Below are positions 21,369 through 33,734 of a stretch of DNA of 64,000 bases, one piece after another. Source of the stretch: Eustoma russellianum (Eukaryota > Streptophyta > Magnoliopsida > Gentianales > Gentianaceae); contig AP025054.1 of assembly GCA_036186865.1 (NCBI GenBank), positions 23,266,925-23,330,924 on the forward strand, written 5' to 3'. Numbering within the stretch: the first letter of the stretch is position 1; each line of letters begins with the position of its first letter. A program made the position numbers and the translations under genes. The notes beneath the pieces are model-generated. The model was given only the letters and a program-made list of their open reading frames with translations. It was not told the DNA's origin and ran no database searches.

Positions 21369-22668
21369 TGTTGGAGAAAATGAGGTAAGTTGAAAAAGTT
21401 TGGCAAGTGGGTTTGTCAAAAGTTGACAACCACCATATTTTGATCTTAATTATGATTAGTGTTCATTAATCAAAAACAAAAACTAATAATTTCTAAATTA
21501 TCTACGTGAAAACTAGATTACATTAGGCTTTTGAATCACTCGATTCCGATACCGGGTGAATGAGAAATTAATGCTCAAAGTTGGAGTAAAATTGGAAGGA
21601 AAATGGAAAAGTGGTGATGTGGCCTCATGAGGAGTGAACACATCACCCTTTAAGTGGAATACCACATTGGTCACTTGGGATGAAAGAGCCACCATATAAA
21701 GTTCAAGTTGGAACATTCTAAAATGTGCCCTTGGGCATGAGAAGTTTTTGACGGAGTCAGGACGCAGCTCAGGCAAGGTTCACCACACACGCGCGCACGC
21801 GCGCCGCCGCCCGCCCGCCCGGCCTGGCCCGGCTCGTGGCTCCGGCTCATTCTTGTCTTTTTGGAGAAATTTTCTTTTACATTTTTCCAGAAAAATAAAT
21901 TAAGTGATCCAACGGTTGAAAAATTTTTGATCATAACCGTTGCAAGATCTAACGGTGTAGATCGTAGTCTACGCGGATCATGATCCAACGGCTGAGATCG
22001 TATCTGGGCAGCGGTTTCTTCATCTAGATCTAATGGCTGTGGATCGTAGTCTACACGGATCATGATCTAACGGCTGAGATCGTATCTGGGCAGCGGTTTC
22101 TTCATCTAGATCTAACGGTTGTGGATCGTAGTCTACACGGATCATGATCTAACGGCTAAGATCGTATCTGGGCAGCAGTTTTTCATCCGACGGTCTACGT
22201 TTAAAACTGCTGCAGTTGATGATCTAACGGCTGTGGATGAAAACTGTTTGATCCGACGGCTGCAGTTTAATCTGGAGATCAACCGTCATTTCCTTCCCGC
22301 CTATAAATTGCCTCCTTCTCCAGGTTTTCTACTATACAGCACACACTGCAATCTGCGTTTTCCACTGCTGTTCCCTCCTGCTATTTTTTGTTTTTGCATA
22401 CTGCTGTTCATCCAATCATTGTTCCAGTCCAGTTCGTTGAGAAATCAGAGCATCCCACAGGTTCGCTAAGTTCTTTACGTTGCTGTGCCGTTTCGTATGA
22501 ACTGTACCCGTTGTATCCTGGGAGACGTTTGCTGTTTTCGGTTGGGCACTTCGTACCGGAGCAAATCGTCTTAAGGACAGAGTCCTTAGGCTCGCCTCAG
22601 TTCTACTTGCATTTCGTCAGTTTACACAAACGCACACTGTACACTTTTTATGATTACAGTTTATAACA
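21369..22668 (+). mobile_element. 3' LTR of the copia element (1300 bp)
   Basis: TGTTGGAG…TTATAACA, nearly identical to the 5' LTR. TATAAA lies at 22302-22307. The segment complementary to the primer-site sequence is kept at 22562-22575. It is followed by the target duplication AACTT at 22669-22673. Confidence 0.96.
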
Positions 22669-24751
22669 AACTTGGATAGTAAAAACTTAGGAGTTAAATG
22701 GTAAAACTTGAATAGTAAAAACTTTGAAGTTGAGATACAACACTTCATAAAAAAATAAATAAAAAGAAAACGGCCACATAGAGTTCACTGATCTTTTTCT
22801 GAGACGTCCAAAAATGTTATTCACATTCTATAAATTTTTTGTCCTAATATTATATTTGTAAATAAGCAATATCCTAATATTATATTTGTAAATAACCAAT
22901 CAATACAAGACATGTTCCAGCTAACAATTTATATCTTCTAAACTGAACTATTAATTTGAGACTGAGAAGTAAAAAATTTTGCTTCTACGAGTTTGAACTT
23001 TCAAGGAAGGCTTAGTGCGATTTTCCTCCTAACAGCAGCCAAATAAACTAATCTCCAACAGCTATGTTGTGACTTTATAGTGAAATATTTATTTGTTTGG
23101 TAATTTCTGCGAAGCGACAAGATGGCAGAGTGGTTGATGTATTCAATCTCCTATTTAGTTTTTTTTAAATTAAAAAAAAAAAGGATATTATGACCTCTTT
23201 CTTCCTGATCCAAATGGCAACTGCAAATACAACACTGGCATATAATTTTAAAAAAAAAAATACTTTTTAACCTTTAAAAACAAAAGTGATAAATACTGAT
23301 TTTTACATTATTGATTTTATTATGATTTATTTTTATTTATTAATTAAAAAATTTATTTATAAAAAATGTACTTTCCCCCCTTTTCAACGCCACCACTACC
23401 CCCAACAACACCTCCGCTTCAGATCCGACGACCACCTCACTCCCCTCCCAGGCCGCTGCCTCCACCACAATCACCGTCATCTGCATCGCCGACGCCGTTC
23501 TTTTTGTTCTTCTTCAGTTTGCTTCTTTGATTCCTCCTTCCTCCCACCCCGCAACGCCGCCCTTTCTTCCTCTTTCTCCCCGCCCAACAGCACCGTCCTC
23601 CTCCAATACCCCACAACTCAACATCCACCTCTTCTGTCAAGCCACTCCTGCCACCCCAAACCCGCCCCCTTCACAAGCCACCATTGCAGGCCATCTCTGC
23701 CGCTATCACCACCACCACCGACGACTCAGATTGGGACAGATTTAGGTCAGATAGGAGAGATCTTTTGATGTCTGGCGAGGGGGGTAGTCTGCTTTTTTCT
23801 TTGTTTCTTTTTTCGCAACATTAACTCATCCATTCAAACTGAGCAATGGATTTGGAGGATAGGACAAAGGGGTGGCGAGGGAGAAGGGAGGAAGAAGACA
23901 GAAAAGCGAAGCTGAGGGTTGAGGGTGAGCCAGAAAAGAGTTGTTTACCATTTTGCCCTGGTCACCATTTGGTCAGGAAGGAAGCGGTCATGTGATCCCG
24001 TCCCCCATCCTTTCCCCTCCATCCCAAGAATTAGCCCTTTATGATTTATTGCCCATTTTGAAATCGCTTTGACGGAAAAAAAAAATAGCTGCAGCACACA
24101 TGCAAATTTTTTTTATTTTTTTTTTGTGTGGGAACAATCACTACAACCTCTATGGATTCATTCTGAAACATTCATGATTTAAATCATTTCAATTGAAATA
24201 TATTTGAATTGAGTCTTTTTAAATTATAAACCTCAAAATAATTTCACAAAACAGCCTAACAACACAGTTTATAATATAAATTAAAATGTTCTTGATATTT
24301 TTTTTTTCAAATAACTTCATGACTTGCCGCAAATATTCTTGCTTTCATAAGGTAACATATAAAAGAGAGAAAAAGCAAAATCAAGCCATTGAAAATTTAT
24401 TTTGATTAAAACCGTGATTCACATCTACAATCACAGAAAGCTCTTATGACACTTCGGGCGCTGACCAGATTAATGAGATTCATGCATCCAAGATTAATGA
24501 GATTCATATTATTAATTTTGATATTAGGTTATAACTTCACCAAAGTGTTAGATATTTGCATTTTTTATTAGGTATAACTTGTCCTTTTTATTATTCTGAT
24601 GATCGAAAATCTCTAAACCCACCCTTAGATTATTCTTATCCACCCCATTTCAAAAGTCAATATTGGATTTTAAATTTTAGGTAACCAGCTGCATTTTGTT
24701 GGGTGGAATTGTTCTGGACCTAGACGAAAAAATAATTTGATTCGTGGTATA
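22669..24751. other. Intergenic stretch without a recognised gene
   Basis: It starts with the AACTT duplication, continues AT-rich to about 23370, and then has a C-rich, low-complexity segment (23375-23760) in which open frames on both strands are rich in Pro, Ser, His or Gly and have no family look. AT-rich DNA with poly-T and poly-A runs follows to 24751. GTATA at 24747-24751 is the left target duplication of the next element. Confidence 0.6.
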
Positions 24752-25031
24752 TTTTATAAACTCAAGCAAGAATATGGTAGAGAAGAGAAAAGAGAAACTG
24801 GAAAACTTTGTATCTCAAGGTGTGTATTTCATATATGATATGTGGTCCTATTTATAGGGCTCATGGATTGAAGATAAACTTGGACAAACCCTTTGGATAT
24901 CTATATCTAATCTGATATACATGGTATACAAAAGATATAATACTTTGGATATCCACATCTAATATAATGTCTATCTCTACAACGTATATCAACATCATGT
25001 TTATCCTTGAGATTCCAATATATCCATAACA
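24752..25031 (-). mobile_element. 3' LTR of a minus-strand copia element
   Basis: It is about 90% similar by eye to 30972-31230. On the minus strand it starts TGTTATGGATATATTGG after an AAGAGGGAG polypurine tract (25032-25040) and ends in a mutated …TATAAAA. A minus-strand TATA box TATAAATA lies at 24849-24856. The outer flank GTATA (24747-24751) equals the flank at 31231-31235. Confidence 0.9.
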
Positions 25032-25064
25032 CTCCCTCTTGGATATCCAAACTTTATAGAATAT

Positions 25065-25230
25065 GCCTCATTAAAACCTTGCCAAGAAAAACCCAGTGGG
25101 ATAAAAACTTGGTCGAAGTAAAAAGAGTACATATTCATAATAATTGGCAAGTGTGATACACTGCTTCGTTAAAACCTTGCCAAGAAAAACCCCGTGGGAT
25201 AAAAAACTTGGACGAAGGAAAAAGAGTACA
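25065..25230 (-). repeat. Two copies of a 67-nt motif, also found in the LINE 3' region
   Basis: 25065-25131 and 25163-25230 share the plus-strand pattern GC-x4-TTAAAACCTTGCCAAG … GTGGGATAAAA … GTACA. A third, clearly similar copy is at 45663-45731 in the 3' region of an unrelated LINE. In the copia element the copies lie between the pol end and the 3' LTR. Confidence 0.85.
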
Positions 25231-25239
25231 GTGTGCATG

Positions 25240-28200
25240 TAGTAATCACACTCCCCCTGATGCTGGCAATAGATCTTTGAGTCGATGCATTCCAATGTTG
25301 TAGACCATCTCTTTAAATGTAGTGCTTTCGTGAACAAGTCAGCAAAATTCTGGCTTAATTGTATCTTCTGGATATTAATATCACCATTCTTCTCGAGGTC
25401 ATAAGTGTAGAAGAACTTTGGTGATATATGTTTCGTTCTTCTTTGATGTAGCCATTTTCAACTTGAACAATAAATCTTCAATTATCCTCAAACATTGTTT
25501 TCGGCGTCTTCGATAAGCTGGATCATTGACCTCAACCAAATGTATTCACTGCATGCTTCATGCAACGCCAAAATCTTATAATGATGAATAGATGGTTGTT
25601 ACTGTCTGTTTCACTCATCTCCATAATATGACCGCACCAAAACATATCCATTCTGTGGTCTTCCCTTATGCGAGTCAGATAGATAGCCAGCATCAGCATA
25701 ACCCACTAATTGTGGTGCTACTTTTCTTGAGTAGTATAAATACCCCTATGGTGTTCCAAGAAGATAAAAATGTGTTTGACATTATTTCAATGTCTTCGTA
25801 TTGGTGTTGAACTATACTTTCTCAAGAAATTCACTGAAATGCTATACATGGTATCGAAATTCGCAAGATACTATAAAACACCAACAACACTAAGATATGG
25901 TACTTCAGGACTTAATAATTCTTCGTTATCTTCTGGTGGTCGAAATGAGTCTTTCGATCATACCACGCTATGATTACTCAAGGCTCGATCTGCAGGCCGA
26001 TGGAACATTTGCTCTTCTCAAAGTTTTTCATCTCAAACTCTTTCATGATACAACTAGAGGTTTTAGTAATCTCTTCAGGAGTTCCAACAAGATTTAGATC
26101 ATCAACATATATAAGGCGGTTATACCACATTCTGCCAGATTGTTTCAATCTATACAAGGATCTTTGTAATTTGATTAAGTATAACTCATGTGTCCTTTGA
26201 TTATATGCTTGGGGCAATTTAAATCCTTCTGGGATTTTATATCATCATCTTATAATTCATATGAGTAAGCGATAACTTCATTCATTAACCGCATATCAAG
26301 GTTTAAGTGACTGCTAGGCTGACTGAATATTGTAATGTTATGGCATCAATTATCGGAGAATATATTTCATCATAGTCAAGCCTAAATATTTATGAAAAAC
26401 CCATTTATATCCAATATGTTTGATCCCTTCAAGGGTTTGACTGCAGATTAAATAATTTGCAAATGCGACTTTCCCTTCAGGAGTTTGGATTACGGGTCCA
26501 AATGCTTTGCGACTTTCCCTTCAAGGGTTTGGATTGCATCTTTCTATTTTGACCAATGATTTCTGCGTCGACATTTTTCAGTTAACAGTGGTTCATGATC
26601 CTGATTCATAACTTCACATGCAATCCCTCAATCAATACATGATCAATGATGATCATTTATCTATCCCAATTTTCTCTTATAATTTAAAGAGATCTTTTCA
26701 AAATTGTGTCATTTGCTTCTTCGGGAGCAACTTTTTTTTTTATTGATTTTAGACTGATCAGTTCTTATTTCTATAGTGCTTTCAAGTTGTGAACATCTAA
26801 TCTCTTGTTGAGTATTCTCTTCTGGAATATTATTTCTACGATTCGCTTTCGAGATCTTTTATCTTTCACACCAACTGGGCGTCCACGTTTTAGACTTATT
26901 TTGGTATACCATTATCGTGTCCTTCAGAGACATTAAGTCAATTCGGCGTATTCATCGCTGAAACGTGGGATTTTACTATCCTTAAACTTCTTGCTCGCAT
27001 TGATTTGTTAAGGTGAGATAGTGAAGGAATGTTCCATGCAATTTCACACCGTTCTTCAGGAACAAGGACTTTTTCTCCCCCTAACGGCTGTAAAACTAGC
27101 TCACCAAATCAATGCTGATGCTTGTATAATTGCATGTCCCCAAGCTCTGGTGGGTAAATTGGACCTTAAAATCAAACGTCTAGCAATCAGTTGCAAACGT
27201 TTAATAAATGATACTGCTAGGCCATTTTAAGTGTGCACACTTGCAACTGAATGCTCAATGCCGATTTCAAGACATACAATAATCATTGAAAGCTTGGGAT
27301 ATAAATTCACATGTATTATCAATACTTAATAAATTTAATCGGATAATCACATAATCTAAGCAAGAAGCTTGGCAAAAGCTACTAGTCTTTTTGAAAGCAA
27401 ACTCACATGAACAAACAACACACACAAAATCACGAGATAACGTAATCCTTTTGTTCATAAAAGAGTTTCTAGAATCTTCTGGTTCATTGAAGAGTACCAT
27501 GTGAGTGTTGTACAATTGTACGTATCATTGTTCTATCTGGGTGACCAAGTCGATTATGTCATAAATAACTTTGATTATCGAACTTCCGGTTCATCACAAT
27601 ATCACATTCGACTGGATGTATAGTCGCATAATACAATCCATAGAGAATAATTGGGATTTTTTCTTTAACAAACTTCTGGCTTGAATCATTGTGTATAAAA
27701 ATTTCATATTCCCCTCATTCATGGTTCAATATGAACGTCATTAAGGCGCATATCTTTTAAACTCAATAGTTTCCTTTTGACTTGGTGGGAAATGATGCCA
27801 TATTGACCATATATGTCTATCACCCGTCGATATATTGGTTGCTCTTTTGGAGTCCTCAATCAATGTCGTAGTACTCGAATAGCTTTTGCCAATTAGGACT
27901 CTTTTGGAGCCCTCGGTCAATATTGTGTGTGTCATTCCATTGTCAACTGGACATATGCACATATCATTCACCTTGGATGATATGTCAACATCAAAATTAC
28001 TTTTGGAATAACTACTCAGAAATAGTCAATGGTGTTTCTTGAGGAAACACTATTCATATATTAATCAATGTAATGTTACTAACAAAGGCAAAATGCACTA
28101 GTTGTCTCATGCCTTCATCCTGCTGGGATGTTTGGATAAAGATCAAGAAAATTCCTTGGTGACAAGTACGGAACGTTTTGGGCTCAATATAATAACAAGT

Positions 28201-28900
28201 CTGTTTAGTCGGTGCATCATCTTTCATAGACTTGGCATTTTCTTGAGGCATTTCCTTGTTTTACCACTTCAAGATTTGAGTTCAATAAATATCATAAATA
28301 ACAAAATTTGCATTCAAATAAACTTGACATCTAAAACAGATTAGTATAACGTTCAAAATACTTCAAATAATGCATAATCTACATGGGCAATCAGTTGTAA
28401 ACTGGAATGCCTAGTTGAACTACATGCATTTTTTTTCGGTCACCAGGACATACATGCCAACAGATCCAATTGTGAAGGAGTCCAAATCTCTTCAGATTGG
28501 ATAAACTATAAGACATAACAGCAATTGAATTCGTTGATTGTGTCATACGCAATCTGAAATATAAAAATTGTGTCGAATCAACTAAACATGTGCATGCAAT
28601 ATGATATGTCACCAGCAACCTTAGGTAATTCAATCACTCTATTCCCCAATAACGTGCTCCAACCTGGAATTTTGACTTCTTTCTTAAAAAATGATAATAA
28701 GATCATATAGATGTCATATGTATGCTTATTACAATACTGACTGAAGATGCACATGTGAATTTCCATTTACTTTCCCATGACAAGACATCTTTCTAAGGTA
28801 GCTGCAAATGAAAACTTCGGATTCATCAGGGTGCCTAAAATAACACTCCCACACTCCAATGTAAATTTTTTTTTGACCAGCTTAACATTATAATTAGCCT
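25240..28900 (-). pseudogene. gag-pol: Decayed gag-pol of the minus-strand copia element
   Basis: Pieces can be read on the minus strand: the RNase H end (ADLFTKAL, near 25325-25350), an RT fragment with LYRLKQSGRMWYNRL joined across a deletion to YVDDLNLVGTPEE (25978-26217), and a protease-like stretch CPVDNGMTHTIL (near 27905-27965), where the usual DSG is DNG. Gag remains probably run from about 28000 to 28900. Frames change every 100-250 bp, so the element has been dead for a long time. The lineage is not assigned. Confidence 0.75.
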
Positions 28901-29094
28901 AACGAAAAAGCTCAAAATCGCCAATGTTTCACTCCAGACACTGGTCAATTCCTTTCCAAATTTCTTAAGGAAAACAAAAGAAGACTATTCAGATTCAGCT
29001 GTGCAGATGTAGGTAGAAGAATAGTTACAGATGAGATAGAAACTAAGATCAAAGGAAAGCGAGCGTACTGCAGGCATGTCCATTAATCATACAT

Positions 29095-29380
29095 CAGGGT
29101 GTCAATTATTCATGCATGTCATGTTTCAATCAATTGTTTATGCTTCAGGTATATCTAATTATTCATGCTATAGGCATGATAACTATTCATGACAACGATT
29201 TATGCTTCAGGCATAACAATTATTCATGCTTCGGGCATGTCAGTTATTTAGTCATGTCATGCTTCAGGCATGACAATTATTCATGCTTCAGGTGTCAATA
29301 TAAATAATGACATTGATATACTTCAGGTATATCAAATATTTGTACGTAAATAACGACAATGATATACTCCAAGTATATAT
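29095..29380 (-). repeat. Hairpin array, distal cluster
   Basis: Short inverted repeats with a TTCAG, TTCGG or similar centre occur about every 20-30 bp: ATGC/GCAT stems (near 29205, 29232, 29267), a perfect GATATAC/GTATATC stem at 29315-29333, and an ATATACT/AGTATAT stem near 29361-29378. Spacer words such as ACAATTATTC recur. Confidence 0.8.
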
Positions 29381-29627
29381 ATATATACAAATCAAATAAA
29401 CGTAATCTTAATATAAATTCGAAAATTACCTTTTGCATGATAAAGCTGAACGACTTGGTCCAAGTGTTATTAACTGTGATTTGACGTCTTACAAAAATAA
29501 GTAGAATAACTTAGTAAGTTTAATACTAATACTAGATATGTTATACTTTACAGGTAGGTAATTAGGGCCCTGCAGATCTGGAAAACACGAGATTACCGTG
29601 GACATTTGGGAAACACGAGATAAGATA

Positions 29628-29836
29628 TATGACACAAGTCGTTTCCGACACACTAAGTTTCCGTATTTGCGCAAGGTTCAAAGAAGAGCCGGATCGCTTC
29701 GCGATCTGATGTACGCAGTCTTACGCTGCACTTTGTGTAAGGGGCTATTTTCTCGGCTCAAGCTATTTTCACGGCTCAAACCCGTGACCTCAAGGTCACA
29801 GAACATTAACTTACCAGTTGTTCAAGGCATGCCCTC
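29628..29836 (-). mobile_element. Au-like SINE (minus strand)
   Basis: Read on the minus strand: GAACAACTGGTAAGTT (box A-like), then GACCTTGAGGTCACGGGTTT followed by GAGCC (box B-like GGGTTTGAGCC), then CTTACACAAAGTGCAGCG and TAAGACTGCGTACATC. This order and wording match the Au family of tRNA-derived plant SINEs. ATAAGATA stands on both sides (29620-29627 and 29837-29844) as the target duplication. It lies inside the leader of the copia element, so it came later. Confidence 0.8.
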
Positions 29837-30199
29837 ATAAGATACAAGATACAATTAGTTAAAACCATTGGTTTTCACCACGTCTACTGACAAATAACAA
29901 TTATTGGTAAACAACTTTCATAACATGCGGTTGAATAACTTTTTTCTTTTCACGAAAGGAAAAAAAATTCATTTGTATGGGTAGAGCTAATCTCTTATCT
30001 ATATGTTGAACGGAGATTATTCATATCTTTTTTTTTTTTTATATTAACAACGGGTATCCATATATTTTCGCAAAACGTATCGATAAACAAGATATGATTT
30101 ATTGTTGCAATGTGTGTTGCTCGTTCATGTGTCTGAGTATGCATAAATCAAATATATCAGAAAATGATATATCCACTCAAAACTACAAGTTTGAGTTAA

Positions 30200-30601
30200 A
30201 TGTTATATGCTTCAGGCATAATAAATAGATAAAACCATACTAATAAAATGTAATAAATAGAAACTGTATATATGACATGATAACAGTTAATGCTTCAGGC
30301 ATGTTAACGATTCATGCTTCGGGCATGATAAAACGATTCATGCTTCGGGCATGATAACAATTCATGATTCGGGCATGATAAAACGATTCATGCTTCGGAC
30401 ATGATGACAATTAATGCTTCAGGCATGTTAACAATTCATGCTTCGGGAATGATAAAATGATTCATGCTTCGGGCGTGATAACAATTAATGCTTCAGGCAT
30501 GTTAACAACATGCTTTGGGCATGATAAAAGTTTATCTATATGGCTGCAAGCCATATATTATTATTCTTCTTTCAAAATAAATCTAGCCTTCAGGCTAGAT
30601 T
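30200..30601 (-). repeat. Hairpin array, LTR-proximal cluster
   Basis: About ten units of 20-28 bp follow the pattern TCATGCTTCGGGCATGATAA or TTAATGCTTCAGGCATGTTAA between 30206 and 30530. Two longer perfect hairpins follow: a 9-bp stem TATATGGCT/AGCCATATA with loop GCA (30537-30557) and a 9-bp stem AATCTAGCC/GGCTAGATT with loop TTCA (30580-30601). Confidence 0.9.
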
Positions 30602-30971
30602 AATTCTTTTATAAATGTTTCGAATATAAGATAGAAATAGGTAACAAAGAAACACAACAAATGAACAAATCATAATTTTGAAAAAATTTTGGCAGAAAAA
30701 TCAGTCTCGAAAATTACTATTTCGTCCAGACCTAGGAGTGTACAAAATACATCTCCACCGTTCAAAACATACCTTTGTGTGTTAGGAGTAATCTGTCAAA
30801 ATTTTGTGATGGTCTAACGGTGGATGATTTGGAAGTTCATTTTTCCCAGACCTGCATACGGCTGGCAGCACCTGCGAAATTTTAAGGATGTTCTCCCTCT
30901 TTCCCTTCTTTCTCTAATGCTTTTCTTGACTACTTGTTTTTGTTTCTTTGGAGCAATTCGTGCTGATAACG

Positions 30972-31230
30972 TGTTATAAACTCAATCAAGAATATAGTAG
31001 AGAAGAGAAAAGAGAAACTAGAAACTTTGTATCTCAAGGTGTGTATTTCATATATGATATGTGGTCATATTTATAGGACTCATGGAGTGAAGATAAACTT
31101 GGACAAACCCTTTGAATATTTATATCTAATTTGATATACATGGTATACAAAAGATATAATACTTTGGGTATCCACATCTAATATAATGTCTATCTCTACA
31201 ATGTATTGAGATTCCAATATATCTATAACA
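30972..31230 (-). mobile_element. 5' LTR of the minus-strand copia element (259 bp)
   Basis: On the minus strand it starts TGTTATAGATATATTGG and ends GTTTATAACA. A minus-strand TATA box lies at 31069-31076. The outer flank GTATA (31231-31235) matches 24747-24751, so both ends of this 6.5 kb element are defined. Confidence 0.93.
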
Positions 31231-33118
31231 GTATACACTTTTTGCTATTTTTTTAGTATATACCGAACCGCAAATGAAAGATATTAAGTTAGACGATATG
31301 TGTGATGCACACACCATCATATGGAGAGCAATTGATTCACTTAAACACCACGCATAACAACGTTATATACACCATAGTCACAATGATCAAGGTTTTTAAA
31401 AAACATCGATCATGGTGTGTTGCTATAGTTGTTGTTACAGCTAACATTATGTCAATATTTACAAAATTTCACACCATAGAACGGTGTGTCTTACATTGTT
31501 TATCATGGTATGTGTATAAATGAGCGTGTTTGAATTTAGAATTTCTGAACATAGTCACTTTCAGAGACATTGAAAGACGGTGACTGGCACGTCATTAAGT
31601 TAGAGTAAAAGAAAAAGGTAAAAAAAATCAGAGGAATGAAACTTTGGAATTAGTTTTGTGGTACATTACATTCAAAAGAAAAAGTATATCAGTATTGAAC
31701 AAAGTAGAAAGCTAAAATGTACATATTGCAAATGAAATATGAAAAACGCACTTTAGTGAAACTTAATAAATGAACCCCCTAGCCAGATGGATCTCTATTA
31801 GAAAAATGCCTCAGAAGTGGACCGCTCATAGAAAATGTTGTAAAAGCGTTTTTGTCAATAGTGTTACAATAGCGAAGATCTTTGATAGATGAAAAGTACT
31901 TTGGTACAACGTTACACTATCAATACTAAGAAGAAAGATAAACCTTGAAAGTCAATATGCAAAAAATGCTTCATGATGAAAATATCAATCATGAAGTAAG
32001 TATTTCTTGGCAAGTTAGCGTTGTCTTGCAAATACGACTGTCCATTAGTTTTACTTATGCCATGTTCTGTTGTATGGTATTTTATTGGTAATAGAATGAT
32101 ATGTGTTTATGTAGAAATAGTCTAAGATGAAGAAGAGAATTGAAAATAGAAAAATATGTGATCATGTTCTGGATGTATACCATACAGACGGTATTTCGCA
32201 TTGCTAGTTAGATGCAATATATATGTTGCATTAATTTACAGCTTGTTGTTTGCTTTCTTGAGCAACGATGAATTAAATTTTTAAACGCGCTTTTATTTTT
32301 TTACAAATTTTAAAATGATCTAAGAATAGATATGTGTCATCATATTAATATTTGTATAATTAATAAAAGAATAACACATGAACAACATACTTTTTTGTAT
32401 TTCACTCAATCATCTAATTGGTATATGATACTTTCTTTACATGTAAATCTCCTGACCTAATTAATTCTACGCTTGGCTTTCTTGGTCAATGATGACCAAG
32501 TCTAACTTTGTAGACGCGTTTTTCATTTTTGCTTTGGCAGAAAGTTTCTTTTCGTTGCTTCCAGCAGGGGAAAAAAAAAAAAGTCCGTCACGGTACTCTC
32601 TTTGTAGACTTTGTGGAGTAGTTGAGAATCCGAATATTGTAAAGGGTGGGTCTTACCAATGTGAATATTCAAGAGCCAATTGGTGATAGATTGGTAATTA
32701 AGATCGTGCATGCTACTTTCATTTTAAAAATATTATCTTATATTAATTTGAGTATAATTTAGAAAAAATTAAATTTTATGCACTATTATTACTATTCTAC
32801 TATTAATGGATTATTTGAGGTAAATTAAAGAAAAATCATGTAGTTTTAGTTGAAAGGGTATCATAGAAAGCTTGTCTACTAATATTTACTATCGTTCGAA
32901 AGTATATAATATTTTTGAAATAAATTAAAATAAAAAGAATTTGAGACAGAAAAAAGGTGTTTCTTAAAAAGTTTTCTTAACATTGAAACAATCATTTCCA
33001 AACTTGAACATGACATACTTTTATCCACGTATAAGCATACATTTATGGTTATGATAGTCAAACATATGCACTTAATTATGTGAATTTTCAGGCTAACCCA
33101 AGTTGCCTCCGTCTCAGA

Positions 33119-33135
33119 GGGGGGGGGGGGGGGGG
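33119..33135 (+). repeat. Run of 17 G
   Basis: Uninterrupted poly-G on the plus strand, able in principle to form G-quadruplexes; its length may be miscalled. Confidence 0.85.
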
Positions 33136-33517
33136 TGCGGGTTCAACGTAGGTTCAATTCTACGTAAGATAGATCATCATGATCTTTGAGAAGGGAGCAG
33201 GAAAGGCAGGCAAAATTAGACATATGAAGTTAATTAATCTCTCTAGCAACAAGTCAAATAGTTGCAACTCTTAAACAATTATAATGTTTGGTGGGCAATA
33301 GTGGACATTAAAAAGTACCTGCTTATACCATGATTGGAAGCCAAATCACTTCTAATCCACTAAAAATTGCTACAAGAAGCAGAAAGATTACATTGTCTGA
33401 AAATAAGCTTTGCCCATATTGTCATTCATTTGGCTGCAAACTCCCAAATCAACTTTCTATCATAAAAAGATGGCGCCAATGTAACAAGAAACAAGTAACC
33501 CCCTTCATACATTTCTC

Positions 33518-33551
33518 TTTTTTTTTTTTTTTGGGGGGGGGGGGGGGGGGG
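33518..33551 (+). repeat. T15 followed by G19
   Basis: A homopolymer T tract abuts a homopolymer G tract, about 180 bp beyond the stop codon of the BBE-like gene. On the gene's strand this reads C19 then A15. Confidence 0.85.
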
Positions 33552-33734
33552 CAAACTTACAACATACATACCCACACATATATATAAAACAGAAATATAT
33601 ATATATAACAGAAAATGTCGACGATATCCAGAGCGATTAGATCATCTCAAACTTATGGTTTGCCTATGATGTCCTTGATTTGGCCACAAAGTCTAGCCCC
33701 AAATGCAGGCAGAGAACCTGTGGGGACGAATAGC

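Larger units (their letters stand above)
28901..30971 (-). other. Long untranslated leader of the minus-strand copia element
   Basis: About 2 kb lies between the 5' LTR (30972-31230) and the gag remains, with no coding frame. It holds two clusters of short hairpins and one SINE. The sequence next to the LTR, read on the minus strand, is CGTTATCAGCACGAATTGC, which is not the TGG-starting tRNA-Met site. Confidence 0.7.
31236..33734. other. Intergenic stretch without a recognised gene
   Basis: AT-rich. Two related segments with the word GCTTTCTTG(A/G)(G/T)CAA and (A)GACGCG(C/T)TTTT(T/A)(T/A)TTTT occur near 32250-32305 and 32475-32535. Open frames are short and have no family look. The last 130 bp would be the 3' end of the BBE-like transcript. 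Confidence 0.6.

Noticed and set aside
23120..23150. tRNA-like box A (TGGCAGAGTGGTTGATG)
   Set aside because: No box B, no cloverleaf and no SINE tail within reach.
23286..23768. 160-codon plus-strand ORF rich in His, Pro and Ser
   Set aside because: Low-complexity C-rich sequence that is open in several frames on both strands; no domain or promoter.
26840..27230. Plus-strand ORF at 27021-27230 as a host gene
   Set aside because: It lies antisense within the decayed copia pol region and shows no family pattern.
30285..30530. Regularly spaced short palindromic repeats as a CRISPR array
   Set aside because: Units are degenerate, spacers are short and similar to each other, and the sequence lies in a plant retroelement leader.
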